A stretch of DNA of 64,000 nucleotides, taken from the NCBI GenBank assembly GCA_029959285.1, contig JASCOE010000008.1:124001-188000 (forward strand), read 5' to 3'. This stretch comes from Flavobacteriaceae bacterium PS02337. GTDB taxonomy: Bacteria; Bacteroidota; Bacteroidia; Flavobacteriales; Flavobacteriaceae. The translations under genes and the position numbers were made by a program. The notes under the pieces are model-generated. The model did not search any database. It had not been told where the DNA came from and saw nothing but the letters and a program-made list of their open reading frames with translations. Positions 44,875 to 52,589 of this stretch are shown piece by piece. Every line of letters begins with the position of its first letter. Position 1 is the first letter of the stretch.

Positions 44875-45627
44875 ATGAAAAATTTAGAAAACAAAGTTGC
44901 AATTGTAACAGGTGGAAACAGTGGAATCGGATACGCAACAGCAGCTGATTTAGTATCAAAAGGAGCAAAAGTAATTGTAACAGGAAGAAACAAAGAAGCT
45001 TTATCGAAAGCTGAAACAGAATTGAATGTTACCGGAATTGTTGCAGATCAGTCAGATTTAAAATCAATTGACAGTTTAGTAGAACAAGTAAAAGCACAAT
45101 TCGGAAAAGTTGATATTTTATTTTTGAATGCAGGAATCGCAGCTTTTGCTCCAGTTGACTCAGCTTCAGAAGAACATTATGACAGTATTATGAATGTGAA
45201 CGTAAAAGGAGTTTATTTTACAGTTCAAAAGGTATTGCCAATTTTAAATGATGGTGGTTCTATTATTTTTAATACTTCTGTAAATGCTCAATTAGGAATG
45301 CCAGGTTCAAGTGTATATGGAGCAAGTAAAGCAGCAGTTTTATCATTAAACAGAATCTTTGCAGCTGAATTAGCAGGAAGAAAAATCAGAGTAAATGCCG
45401 TTTCTCCTGGTCCAATTGAAACTCCTTTATACGGAAAAGTTGGTTTAGAAAAAGAAGAAGTAGAAGGTTTAGGAGCTGCTTTAGGAAACAAAATATTATT
45501 GAAACGTTTTGGACAAGCTGCTGAAGTTGCTAAAACAGTAAGTTTCCTTGCTTCAGACGATGCTTCATTCATTACAGGAACTGAAATTGTTGTTGATGGT
45601 GGACTTACTGTAAATACAGTATTATAA
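44875..45627 (+). CDS. Short-chain dehydrogenase/reductase (SDR)
   Basis: 250 residues of a classical SDR. Cofactor motif VTGGNSGIGYAT, followed by VIVTGRN (Arg after the second strand favours NADP(H)); NAGIA; active-site Ser in NTSVNAQLG and YGASKAA (Tyr-x3-Lys); VSPGPIETPLYGK; ends ITGTEIVVDGG. Substrate unknown. The operator shared with the downstream TetR gene indicates control by that repressor, perhaps in response to a reactive carbonyl, quinone or foreign compound. Confidence 0.93.
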   Translation: MKNLENKVAIVTGGNSGIGYATAADLVSKGAKVIVTGRNKEALSKAETELNVTGIVADQSDLKSIDSLVEQVKAQFGKVDILFLNAGIAAFAPVDSASEEHYDSIMNVNVKGVYFTVQKVLPILNDGGSIIFNTSVNAQLGMPGSSVYGASKAAVLSLNRIFAAELAGRKIRVNAVSPGPIETPLYGKVGLEKEEVEGLGAALGNKILLKRFGQAAEVAKTVSFLASDDASFITGTEIVVDGGLTVNTVL

Positions 45628-45644
45628 TTTTTTTGACTAATTCA

Positions 45645-45658
45645 GGAACGATTGTTCC
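45645..45658. promoter_or_regulatory. Second TetR-type operator, before the tetR gene
   Basis: GGAACGATTGTTCC differs from the core at 44798-44823 by one base and lies ten bases before the -7 element TATCTTTG, suggesting autoregulation. Confidence 0.75.
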
Positions 45659-45668
45659 GTATTTTTAG

Positions 45669-45676
45669 TATCTTTG
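45669..45676 (+). promoter_or_regulatory. -7 element of tetR gene
   Basis: TATCTTTG; the transcript would start about six bases later, upstream of the ATG at 45700, which rules out a start at 45652. Confidence 0.65.
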
Positions 45677-45699
45677 GAAATGAATTTAATTTTAAAGTG

Positions 45700-46281
45700 A
45701 TGGCTAGAACGAAAGAATTTAACGAAGATCAGGCTTTAGAGAAAGCAATTGAAATTTTTTGGCACAAAGGTTACAACGGAACTTCTGCACAAGATTTGGT
45801 AACGCATTTAGGATTAAGTCGTTCGAGTTTGTATGATACTTTTGGCGATAAGCAAAAGCTTTTTGTAAAGTCTTTAAAACGCTATCAACAACAAAATCAG
45901 GAAAGTTTAATTCAGCTTTTTGAAAACTCTGAAAATATCAGAACAACAATTACAGAAATTTTCAAGCAAGCTGTTTTAGAAAGTCTTCAAGACAACATTA
46001 CAAAAGGTTGTTTTATGGTAAATTCTGCCGTCGAATTGGCGATGCACGATCCTGAAATTGGAAAAATTGTTCACGATAATCAAAAATCGGTTGAAGATAT
46101 TTTTTACAATGCAGTAAAAAAAGGGCAGGAGTCAGGTCAGATTTCAGACAAACAAGAAGCCAGATCGGTTGCACGTTTTATTTTTAACAATTATTCCGGA
46201 ATTCGGGTTTTGGCAAGAGCGGGCGAGAAAGACAAACAAGTTTACGATGATATTCTAAAAGCTATTTTCTCTTTATTTTAA
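45700..46281 (+). CDS. TetR/AcrR-family repressor
   Basis: 193 residues starting MARTKEFNEDQALEKAIEIFW. The HTH is GYNGTSAQDLVTHLGLSRSSLYDTFGDKQKLF, the standard TetR N-terminus. The C-terminal ligand domain (TKGCFMVNSAVELAMHDPEI) resembles the TetR_C_16 / YxaF-type group. The start at 45700 is chosen because the earlier in-frame ATG-like codon lies inside the operator and promoter. It probably represses itself and the SDR gene through the two GGAACGAT-GTTCC sites. Confidence 0.93.
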   Translation: MARTKEFNEDQALEKAIEIFWHKGYNGTSAQDLVTHLGLSRSSLYDTFGDKQKLFVKSLKRYQQQNQESLIQLFENSENIRTTITEIFKQAVLESLQDNITKGCFMVNSAVELAMHDPEIGKIVHDNQKSVEDIFYNAVKKGQESGQISDKQEARSVARFIFNNYSGIRVLARAGEKDKQVYDDILKAIFSLF

Positions 46282-46299
46282 AGTGAATTGAAGCACATA

Positions 46300-46334
46300 A
46301 AAAAAGGCAATTACAAATGTAACTGCCTTTTTTT
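46300..46334. terminator. Bidirectional terminator after tetR
   Basis: AAAAAAGGCAATTACA / TGTAACTGCCTTTTTTT with one mismatch in the stem; lies between convergent tetR and NdpA-like genes. Confidence 0.8.
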
Positions 46335-46366
46335 GTTTTAAGTAAGTAATAGAAAATGAAAACTTC

Positions 46367-47425
46367 TTAGCTTTTTTCTTCTTTGTTGAAGTAAACTAAG
46401 TAGTAATACATTTGTTTTTCTTCATCCCAGCCTTTTTCAACAAATTTTTCTGCACTTTCAGGATTAATAAAATCCATTTTAATCTGAATGTGAGTATCTA
46501 AATTAATCACATTTTTAATCGATTTTCTAGCGTCAGAAACTGCTGCGTTAGCAATTGGGAATGAGGTAACATCTTCGATGCTGTATTTTTCTCCTTTATC
46601 AACTTTATAGTTTTTAAATTCAGGAATCAAATCAGGATTGTCTAATACTTCATTCAAGAAATTCTGCTCTTCAAACTGATCATTTTTAGCGAAATAATTC
46701 ACAGATCGGTTCATAAACATTACTTCCTCTTTCTTATCTTCTGCTGGCAAAACAACGTCTTTTGCGAAGTTTTGACAGAACTTTAAATATTTTTTTGTGA
46801 TGAAATTTTCATCTTCAAAAGCATCTACAGATAAAAAGTGCTCTAACCAATAACGCGCGTCGTAACGGTTGCTGTCTACAGTTAAGATTTTGTATCCTTC
46901 TTCTTTTTTGTAATTGAAGATCAAACATCCTTTGTCTAATTTATTCAAGTTGATTCCTTGTTGTAGAATCATTTCAAGGTTGCTGTTTTTTTCTTCAAAT
47001 TGTAAAAAGTCAGCTTGCAACTCGCTTTTAAAAATTCCAATTGCATCAACAACATTGTTATCAATACTTAAATTAGTCAAATACGTTACATAAACTTCTC
47101 CGTTTTTAATATGCGGATGATTTGACTGCTCGTATAAATGTTTAGTGATGTTTTTAGAAACCTCATGAACACTTGACGGATTTGCGAAAATCTCAGTTGC
47201 ATATTTGAACATGTCGTTATAGTCCAAGTCCACTTCGTGTGCAAACTGATAATAGTTTTCTTCTTTTTCTCTAAAAGGTTTAAAAAAGAACTCTTTTATC
47301 AAAGGAACAATTTCGTCATTTAAATTAAATGGCTGCTCCGATAAAAAAATCGCTTCGTTACGGCTCTTGTTTCCTACGCGATGTATCGCAAGCGTCTCAA
47401 TGTGGGTGTTGAATAAATTGATCAT
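46367..47425 (-). CDS. Nucleoid-associated protein, NdpA/YejK family
   Basis: 352 residues. The start MINLFNTHIETLAIHRVGNKSRNE and the segment LEMILQQGINLNKLDKGCLIF fit the 37-kDa nucleoid-associated protein family (NA37), as does the length. Members bind DNA and nucleoid in proteobacteria; the Bacteroidota branch is little studied. It is an isolated cytoplasmic protein. The 5' end lies 12 bases from an octamer repeat island. Confidence 0.82.
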   Translation of the reverse strand: MINLFNTHIETLAIHRVGNKSRNEAIFLSEQPFNLNDEIVPLIKEFFFKPFREKEENYYQFAHEVDLDYNDMFKYATEIFANPSSVHEVSKNITKHLYEQSNHPHIKNGEVYVTYLTNLSIDNNVVDAIGIFKSELQADFLQFEEKNSNLEMILQQGINLNKLDKGCLIFNYKKEEGYKILTVDSNRYDARYWLEHFLSVDAFEDENFITKKYLKFCQNFAKDVVLPAEDKKEEVMFMNRSVNYFAKNDQFEEQNFLNEVLDNPDLIPEFKNYKVDKGEKYSIEDVTSFPIANAAVSDARKSIKNVINLDTHIQIKMDFINPESAEKFVEKGWDEEKQMYYYLVYFNKEEKS

Positions 47426-47437
47426 ATTTTTTTAGGT

Positions 47438-47469
47438 ACTGAGGTTCTAAGATGCTAAGGTACTAAGGT
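47438..47469. repeat. CTAAG octamer island, left flank of four-helix-bundle gene
   Basis: Four phased units: ACTGAGGT, TCTAAGAT, GCTAAGGT, ACTAAGGT. The last unit overlaps the stop codon (47463-47465) and final codons of the four-helix-bundle gene. Inverted relative to the island at 47884-47923. Confidence 0.8.
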
Positions 47470-47828
47470 TTAGTTCTGTCTTTTATTTTTTTTATAAAAG
47501 AAACTAACATTCTTTCTACTTCGCGACTATCCTCATATAAGGTGTTAAAATCGTCTTCTTTTAAATAAGATATATTTTTTGCGATCTCTAATTGCGTTTG
47601 CATTTCAAATAGAGAACCAATAGAAATGCTTAAAAAACGCAAAAGTTCTTTATCACTTTCTCTTCCATATCCTTCGGCAATGTTGCTTGGAATAGAAATC
47701 GAGCTACGTTTAATTTGTGAAGTTAATCCGAAGATTTCTTCTTTTGGAAATTTGTTTGTTAAGGAATAAATTTTGGTAATCAAGGTCATCGATTTCTGCC
47801 AAACCAATAAAGTTTTAAAATTGCTCAT
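47463..47828 (-). CDS. Four-helix-bundle protein (S23 / 23S rRNA-IVS / bAvd-like)
   Basis: 121 residues, all helical. LLVWQKSMTLITKIYSLTNKFPKEEIFGLTSQIKRSSISIPSNIAEGYGR is the signature of the TIGR02436-type four-helix-bundle family, related to proteins encoded inside 23S rRNA intervening sequences and to the accessory Avd protein of diversity-generating retroelements. Basic residues suggest nucleic-acid binding. No reverse transcriptase is in the window. The gene occupies a roughly 486-base block bounded by inverted CTAAG octamer islands; its last codons (TKP-stop) are spelled by the left island. Confidence 0.93.
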   Translation of the reverse strand: MSNFKTLLVWQKSMTLITKIYSLTNKFPKEEIFGLTSQIKRSSISIPSNIAEGYGRESDKELLRFLSISIGSLFEMQTQLEIAKNISYLKEDDFNTLYEDSREVERMLVSFIKKIKDRTKP

Positions 47829-47883
47829 TTCTCATTTTTAAATTAAATAAATATAAAAATAAGAAAAATCTTTCAAAATAAAA

Positions 47884-47923
47884 ACCTTAGAGCCTTAGCT
47901 TCTCAGAACCTTAGAACCTCAAA
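47884..47923. repeat. CTTAG octamer island, right flank of four-helix-bundle gene
   Basis: Five phased units: ACCTTAGA, GCCTTAGC, TTCTCAGA, ACCTTAGA, ACCTCAAA. Ends exactly before the stop codon (47924-47926) of the pRiA4b-like gene. Confidence 0.8.
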
Positions 47924-48466
47924 TTAGTTCCAATTCTCCTCAAATCCATAATCTTCGAAGCTATCGTCGCCTTCGAACATATCAAGATCATCTTCGTCTA
48001 AATCGTCTTCAAATTCTCCGTAGATATCGTTGTGCATATCATCTGCTTCGAAGTTTTTTTCAAGAGCTTCATCTGGCATTTCACCGTGAGAAAATAAAGT
48101 TTCTGGATAAATTGCTCCAACAGTTTCTTCATCGATAGCAGCCAATTCAACTAAGAAAGTCCACATACTGATAAAATCATAAACATAGATAATCTTTGTA
48201 TTTTCTTTATCTAAAATACTAGATAACGGATAATCGTTCATGGTTCTGATTTCGCCAAGAACATCTCCAGTATCAAAAAGCGGAATTTCATCTTCTTGAT
48301 TCCAAGTTTCATCACAAGTATAGAAAGAAGCAACTTCTGATCCGTCAAAACCAAAAGCGTTAAAGATGGCATTATGTAAATCCTCAAGTGTATCTTCCTC
48401 AAGAATAGCAATGTCTCTAAAAATATCTTCTTCGGCGTCTAGAATTACTCTAAATTTATAAACCAT
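47924..48466 (-). CDS. pRiA4b ORF-3-like (IS1096 TnpR-passenger family) protein
   Basis: 180 residues. The fold is recognisable from VYKFRVILDAEEDIFRDIAILEEDTLEDLHNAIFNAFGFDG and the later KIIYVYDFISMWTFLVEL, which match the PRiA4_ORF3 domain. The last 45 residues are strongly acidic (FEDDLDEDDLDMFEGDD). Despite the family name, there is no transposase or inverted terminal repeat nearby. Function unknown; cytoplasmic. Confidence 0.85.
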   Translation of the reverse strand: MVYKFRVILDAEEDIFRDIAILEEDTLEDLHNAIFNAFGFDGSEVASFYTCDETWNQEDEIPLFDTGDVLGEIRTMNDYPLSSILDKENTKIIYVYDFISMWTFLVELAAIDEETVGAIYPETLFSHGEMPDEALEKNFEADDMHNDIYGEFEDDLDEDDLDMFEGDDSFEDYGFEENWN

Positions 48467-48577
48467 AATCTTTGTTTTTATTGAGAGGTCAAAGGTAAAA
48501 TATAAAAAATGAAATACGAATTAGGAATCGCGATTTGTTGAAAAGATTTTTCAACTTTCTAATTAAGTTATATCGAT

Positions 48578-48656
48578 TGTCAGGCAGAGCGAAGTCGAAG
48601 CCCAATTCTAAGAAGAAAGCCCTTCTCCCGAAATCTCGGGATTGCTCAGGGTGAAG
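48578..48656. repeat. Degenerate dispersed repeat (CAGGCAGAGCGAAGTCGAAGC ... CTCAGGGTGA)
   Basis: Contains GCGAAGTCGAAGCCC, the inner palindrome CCCGAAATCTCGGG and GCTCAGGGTGAAG, which I recognise as parts of an intergenic repeat common in Flavobacterium and Cytophagia. This copy is imperfect, so the hairpin is weak. Confidence 0.5.
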
Positions 48657-48677
48657 TTTAGATAAAGAAGAAAAAAA

Positions 48678-49271
48678 TTACTTTCCAGTCAATCTCTTTC
48701 TAATTTTATGATAATGCTTGTGATAATTACTTGGGTAACTTCTGCTTGAAGTCATATTATTAAAAATCAAAGCCGTTAAAAATAAAATCAAAACTCCACT
48801 TAAAACAGGAGAAAGAACATACATATAACCTAAAGCCTTTACTTTTTCAGTTCCGATAACAGCAATTAAGGCTGTTGCGCCTCCAGGCGGATGAAGCGTT
48901 TTGGTAATTTGCATTAAAATAATGGCAATTGAAACGGCCAATGGAGCGGCGATATACATAATATCGGGAACCAATTTATGAACGGTTACACCAACGAGAG
49001 CAGAAATAACGTGTCCTCCAATTAAATTTCGAGGTTGAGAAAACGGACTCTGAATAATTCCGTAAACCAAAACACTCGAAGCTCCAAAAGAACCGATTAA
49101 ATAAACAGCGTCACTTCCAGAAAAATGTATCGATTGTACATAAGCCAGAATTCCGATTCCAACAAACGAACCTAAAAATGACCAAAAATGTTCTTTAAAA
49201 TCAATTAAAGTTTCTTTGTAAAGAATATAACGTGTTTTGCGGTAGCTTCTTTTTATTTTTTCAGTTGGCAT
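48678..49271 (-). CDS. HPP-family integral membrane protein
   Basis: 197 residues with four to five transmembrane segments. The family signature HPPGGATALIAV is present at about residues 127-138, together with GSFGASSVLVYGIIQSPFSQPRNLIGGH. Some HPP proteins carry nitrite in plastids and cyanobacteria; no nitrogen gene is nearby here. It follows the ClC gene by 76 bases and may be co-transcribed. An arginine/lysine-rich tail extends past the last helix. Confidence 0.9.
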   Translation of the reverse strand: MPTEKIKRSYRKTRYILYKETLIDFKEHFWSFLGSFVGIGILAYVQSIHFSGSDAVYLIGSFGASSVLVYGIIQSPFSQPRNLIGGHVISALVGVTVHKLVPDIMYIAAPLAVSIAIILMQITKTLHPPGGATALIAVIGTEKVKALGYMYVLSPVLSGVLILFLTALIFNNMTSSRSYPSNYHKHYHKIRKRLTGK

Positions 49272-49347
49272 TGTGGTATTATTTTGCTCGTTATGCTTTT
49301 AAATATATTTTGCTAGATACTTTTGATCTGTAGATTTAGTTTGGAAA

Positions 49348-50628
49348 TTATTTCACTAAACTTGGCGAATAACTATAAACCGTATACGGATAAATTGTTT
49401 TTGCAGTATATTTTGAAATCAAACAAACTACAAGAATTGGTAAAAATAAAGTATAATCGTTTGTTAATCCGCATACTAAGAAAATGGCAGTAAAAGGCGC
49501 GTGAATACTTGCGCTTAAAACGGCAGCCATTCCGATAATCATAAAGTTAACCGGAATTACATTTACATGAAAAAAGCTATTTAAAATTGAAGCCAATAAT
49601 AATCCTAAAAAAGCGCCAATAAATAAACTTGGAGCAAAAACTCCGCCGTCGCCGCCTGAAGCCAATGTTATTGACGTTACAATTGGTTTTAGAATCAAAA
49701 TTCCGATAAATGTTAAGGCTAAAGTTATACTCAATTGCATTTGAGCAGCGCCTCCAAAAATTCCTTTTATAGCGTGATAACCTTCTCCGTATAATTGTGG
49801 AAAAAAGAATAATGAAACACTCAAAACTGCAGATCCTAAAACTATTTTATAATAATGAGTATTAATTTTTCCGAATTGTGATTTGAAGAATAAAACACAA
49901 CGCGTTAAATAAACCGAATTCATTCCCGCTAAAATTCCTAAAAGAATAAAATACGGAATTGCTTTTAAATGCCAAGTTGTAATTGAAACGGCAAATAATG
50001 GTTCTTCTTTCAAAATCGTCAATAATCCGAAAGCAATTGAAACTGCAATTATATTTGAAATGATAAAAGCGCGTGTTACTTTTCTAGAAATGACTTCGAA
50101 AGCAAATAAAATTCCCGCAATCGGACTGCTAAAAAGTGCCGTAACTCCAGCCGCAACTCCCGCGCAAATTAATTCTGTTTTGTATTGACGGAAAACATTT
50201 TCTTTTTCGTGTGCTACAGAACCGATTGTTGCCGTTGCTACAACGGTAGAAACTTCGATTCCTGTAGAGCCTCCAAAAATAACCGTTAGTAATCCGTTGA
50301 TAAAGTGCGATGGAATTTTATAAGAAGGAAGATTTTTAGATTTTGATGCGGTACTTTCAAAAACTTCTTTGATTCCTTTGTTTTCTTTTTTCTTAAAAAG
50401 ATATTGTCTTAAGAAATAAATCACTGATAATCCGAAAACTGGAAATACAATGTAAAATATTGGGTGAACAGAAACTTCGTGAAAGAAGATTTCTTCGTAA
50501 TATTCGGTTATTTTTTTTAGTGAAATTCCGAGAAAGGCAGAAAGAAAGCCAATTAAAATAGAAACAATAACTAATTTTCGGAATTTAATGAATTGATGAT
50601 TTTTTTTGATTTGCGCCGTTTTGTTCAT
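49348..50628 (-). CDS. ClC-family chloride channel / H+ antiporter
   Basis: 426 residues with the ClC selectivity elements GGSTGIEVSTVVATATIGS (first GSGIP-like loop), GVAAGVTALFSSPIAGILFAFEV (the GKxGPxxH-equivalent helix region) and GDGGVFAPSLFIGAFLG (GxFxP). About ten to twelve membrane helices. Transports chloride or another anion. The GSTGIE variant of the GSGIP motif and the lack of CBS domains are ordinary for bacterial members of this branch. Confidence 0.92.
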   Translation of the reverse strand: MNKTAQIKKNHQFIKFRKLVIVSILIGFLSAFLGISLKKITEYYEEIFFHEVSVHPIFYIVFPVFGLSVIYFLRQYLFKKKENKGIKEVFESTASKSKNLPSYKIPSHFINGLLTVIFGGSTGIEVSTVVATATIGSVAHEKENVFRQYKTELICAGVAAGVTALFSSPIAGILFAFEVISRKVTRAFIISNIIAVSIAFGLLTILKEEPLFAVSITTWHLKAIPYFILLGILAGMNSVYLTRCVLFFKSQFGKINTHYYKIVLGSAVLSVSLFFFPQLYGEGYHAIKGIFGGAAQMQLSITLALTFIGILILKPIVTSITLASGGDGGVFAPSLFIGAFLGLLLASILNSFFHVNVIPVNFMIIGMAAVLSASIHAPFTAIFLVCGLTNDYTLFLPILVVCLISKYTAKTIYPYTVYSYSPSLVK

Positions 50629-50820
50629 CAGAGTAAGATTAAGAAATCCGCATTTTTTTTCTGCGGATTACAAAATTAAGCATCAAAATCGGTTTTTTCT
50701 AGGAAATCTTCATTTTAGTGTGTTAAAATCAATATAAGGAAGAAAAATCTTTCGATGTGTAGTTTTGTCACTAAGGCACTAAGTCCAAAGTTTTTTTATA
50801 AAACGAATGATTAAAGTCAA

Positions 50821-50930
50821 AGTTTGTCATTTCGACGAAGGAGAAATCTCCACAAGTAACTCCGCAATCAAAATCGCCAATCTTTGTAGAGCTTCTTGTG
50901 GAGATTTCTCCTTCGTCGAAATGACAAACT
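50821..50930. repeat. 36-bp perfect inverted repeat
   Basis: Left arm 50821-50856 and right arm 50895-50930 are exact complements (arms contain TTTCGACGAAGGAGAAATCT); loop 38 bases. I recall the GTCATTTCGACGAAGGAGAAATCTC sequence as a dispersed flavobacterial repeat. Would form a very stable RNA or DNA cruciform. Confidence 0.9.
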
Positions 50931-50960
50931 ATGCCTTATATTCTTTAAACTAAAGAAAAG

Positions 50961-51000
50961 CTTTGCAACTCTGTGCCTTTGTCACTTTGTCCCTATGTAA
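50961..51000. repeat. Five phased octamers (CTTTG/CTATG type)
   Basis: CTTTGCAA, CTCTGTGC, CTTTGTCA, CTTTGTCC, CTATGTAA exactly abut one another, ending three bases before the VOC gene stop codon complement. Confidence 0.75.
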
Positions 51001-51003
51001 AAC

Positions 51004-51393
51004 TTATCTCTCATAAAACTCTATCGGTAATAAATCTGGATCTGCAATAAAAGTAAAACGCTTTTCAGTAGTTTCATCAATTCTAATTGGTTCTGATTCA
51101 ATTTCTTTTGAAGTTAAAAAAGAAATAGTTTCTTCTAAATTTATAACTTCAAAAGCCAAATGACGCAAACCAACAGCTTCTGGTCGAGAAGGTCTTTGCG
51201 GCGGATTTGGAAATGAAAATAATTCAACAATATAAGAACCATTCAAAGCCAAATCTAATTTGTAAGACTGGCGTTCTTCACGATAAATTTCTCTAATAAT
51301 AGTTAAACCTAAAATTTGAGTATAGAAATATTTCGATTTTTCGTAATCGGAACATAAAATGGCAATATGATGAATTTTATTTAGAGTAAGCAT
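51004..51393 (-). CDS. VOC-family (glyoxalase-like, YaeR/GloA2-type) protein
   Basis: 129 residues with two beta-alpha-beta-beta-beta modules: LNKIHHIAILCSDYEKSKYFYTQILGLTIIRE and GLRHLAFEVINLEETISFL. Metal-ligand candidates are the His in IHHIAI, the Glu in YIVELF, the His in LRHLAF and the Glu in PIEFYE. Length and RPSRPEAVGLRHLAF resemble YaeR. Reading overlaps the upstream acetyltransferase stop by one base, so the pair is translationally coupled. Confidence 0.9.
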   Translation of the reverse strand: MLTLNKIHHIAILCSDYEKSKYFYTQILGLTIIREIYREERQSYKLDLALNGSYIVELFSFPNPPQRPSRPEAVGLRHLAFEVINLEETISFLTSKEIESEPIRIDETTEKRFTFIADPDLLPIEFYER

Positions 51394-51968
51394 TATGATT
51401 TTGATTCAGATTCTTGATTTAATTTTCGAATAACTTTCGCAGGATTTCCAACAGCCAACGAATTGTCTGGAATGTCTTTTGTAACTACCGATCCGGCACC
51501 AATAACGCAACCTTTTCCGATTGTAACACCAGGACAAATAACAGAATTTCCGCCAATCCAGCAATCGTCGCCAATTGTAACTGGATAAGCATTTTCTAAT
51601 GTTTTTCTTAATTCAGCGTCAAGCGGATGCGAAGCTGTATAAATCTGAACATTTGGAGCAATAAATACATTTGAACCTATATTTACTGGCGCGCAATCCA
51701 GAACAACACAATTTACATTGAAATAAACATTTTCTCCACAGAAAATATTATAGCCATAATCACAATGAAAAGGAGGCTCAATATATAAACCAGCTCCAGC
51801 ATTTGGAATCAGTTCTTTTAAAATTTCTTTTGCTTTTTTGGTAACTCGATATTCTTTTACGTTTAAACTATGCAAAAGATTTTTGGCGGCACGACGGCCT
51901 TTTAGTAATTCTGGATCAAAAGCGTTGTAATATTCGCCAGAGATCATTTTTTCTTTTTCTGTTTTCAT
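51393..51968 (-). CDS. maa: Sugar O-acetyltransferase (maltose/galactoside acetyltransferase type)
   Basis: 191 residues. MISGEYYNAFDPELLKGRRAAKNLL is the typical start of Maa/LacA enzymes, followed by a left-handed beta-helix of hexapeptide repeats (PVTIGDDCWIGGNSVICPGVTIGKGCVIGAGSVVTKDIPDNS) and the catalytic His region YTASHPLDAELR. Transfers acetyl from acetyl-CoA to a sugar 6-hydroxyl. Coupled to the VOC gene and 3 bases after the YciI-like gene. Confidence 0.92.
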   Translation of the reverse strand: MKTEKEKMISGEYYNAFDPELLKGRRAAKNLLHSLNVKEYRVTKKAKEILKELIPNAGAGLYIEPPFHCDYGYNIFCGENVYFNVNCVVLDCAPVNIGSNVFIAPNVQIYTASHPLDAELRKTLENAYPVTIGDDCWIGGNSVICPGVTIGKGCVIGAGSVVTKDIPDNSLAVGNPAKVIRKLNQESESKS

Positions 51969-51971
51969 AAA

Positions 51972-52430
51972 TTACATTTTCGTCTTGGCAATTTTTTCAT
52001 GCATTTTCGGAATTTCCTGCAAAGCTGCGGTGCAATACCAAGGCGTTAATTCGGCTTCTAACAAATTTGCTTTTATGGCTGGATCAGTTTCTACAAGCTT
52101 TTTCGCTTCTTCAACGGTTTCTACATTAAAAACATAAATTCCACGATAGTTTCTGTCATTTTTCATAAAAGGTCCGGCAACAACGAGTTTTCCTTCTTTA
52201 GCTAATTTTCCAATATTCGCCATATGTCCTTCAAAAAGTTTTTTGCTTTCTTCTTTAGAAACTGTTGTATTGGTTCCTGATTTTAAAAGACAAAAAACAT
52301 ATTTCTTCATTCCATATTCGTCGGCGTGAAGCGATTTTGCAAGATTTTCATCGTATTTTATCTCGGTTTCCTGTGAAAAAACTACAGTATTAAAAAGTAA
52401 AAAACTGAAAACAAGAAGGAATTTTTTCAT
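51972..52430 (-). CDS. YciI-like protein with signal peptide
   Basis: 152 residues: Sec signal MKKFLLVFSFLLFNTVVFSQ, then a ferredoxin-like YciI domain with YVFCLLKSGTN, LFEGHMANIGKLAKEGKLVVAGPFM, GIYVFNVETVEEAKKLVETDPAI and AELTPWYC. The His in GHMAN is the conserved residue of the family. An exported YciI is a common Bacteroidota variant. Function unknown; first of a three-gene leftward set. Confidence 0.87.
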   Translation of the reverse strand: MKKFLLVFSFLLFNTVVFSQETEIKYDENLAKSLHADEYGMKKYVFCLLKSGTNTTVSKEESKKLFEGHMANIGKLAKEGKLVVAGPFMKNDRNYRGIYVFNVETVEEAKKLVETDPAIKANLLEAELTPWYCTAALQEIPKMHEKIAKTKM

Positions 52431-52447
52431 AAGATGTATTTTTATTT

Positions 52448-52581
52448 AAACACATAGAAACATAGTTTTTTAAGTTGTATTTAGGCATTTCATTTTGCGT
52501 ACATTCACATAGCTATGTGTAAAATCTAGATTTTTAAATTTTCTTTTTTAAAGAATTAAAATTCTATGTTTCTATGTGTTT
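52448..52581. repeat. Inverted ACATAG repeat pair with central palindrome
   Basis: Perfect 18-base arms AAACACATAGAAACATAG (52448-52465) and complement (52564-52581) surround the palindrome CACATAGCTATGTG at 52506-52519. The arms again show 8-base phasing (ACACATAG, AAACATAG). Confidence 0.75.
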
Positions 52582-52589
52582 GAATAGAA

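Larger units (their letters stand above)
50629..51003. other. 375-bp intergenic region made of repeats
   Basis: Contains a CACTAAGG/CACTAAGT octamer pair near 50770-50785, a 36-bp perfect inverted repeat (50821-50930) and five phased CTTTG-type octamers at 50961-51000. No gene or clear promoter seen for the leftward ClC gene. Confidence 0.7.

Noticed and set aside
47463-47828. Diversity-generating retroelement, suggested by the bAvd-like protein
   Set aside because: No reverse transcriptase, template repeat or variable-repeat target gene in the window.
47924-48466. Possible insertion-sequence remnant because the protein family is named after IS1096 and pRiA4b
   Set aside because: No transposase, terminal inverted repeats or target duplications; the domain is found in ordinary chromosomal genes.
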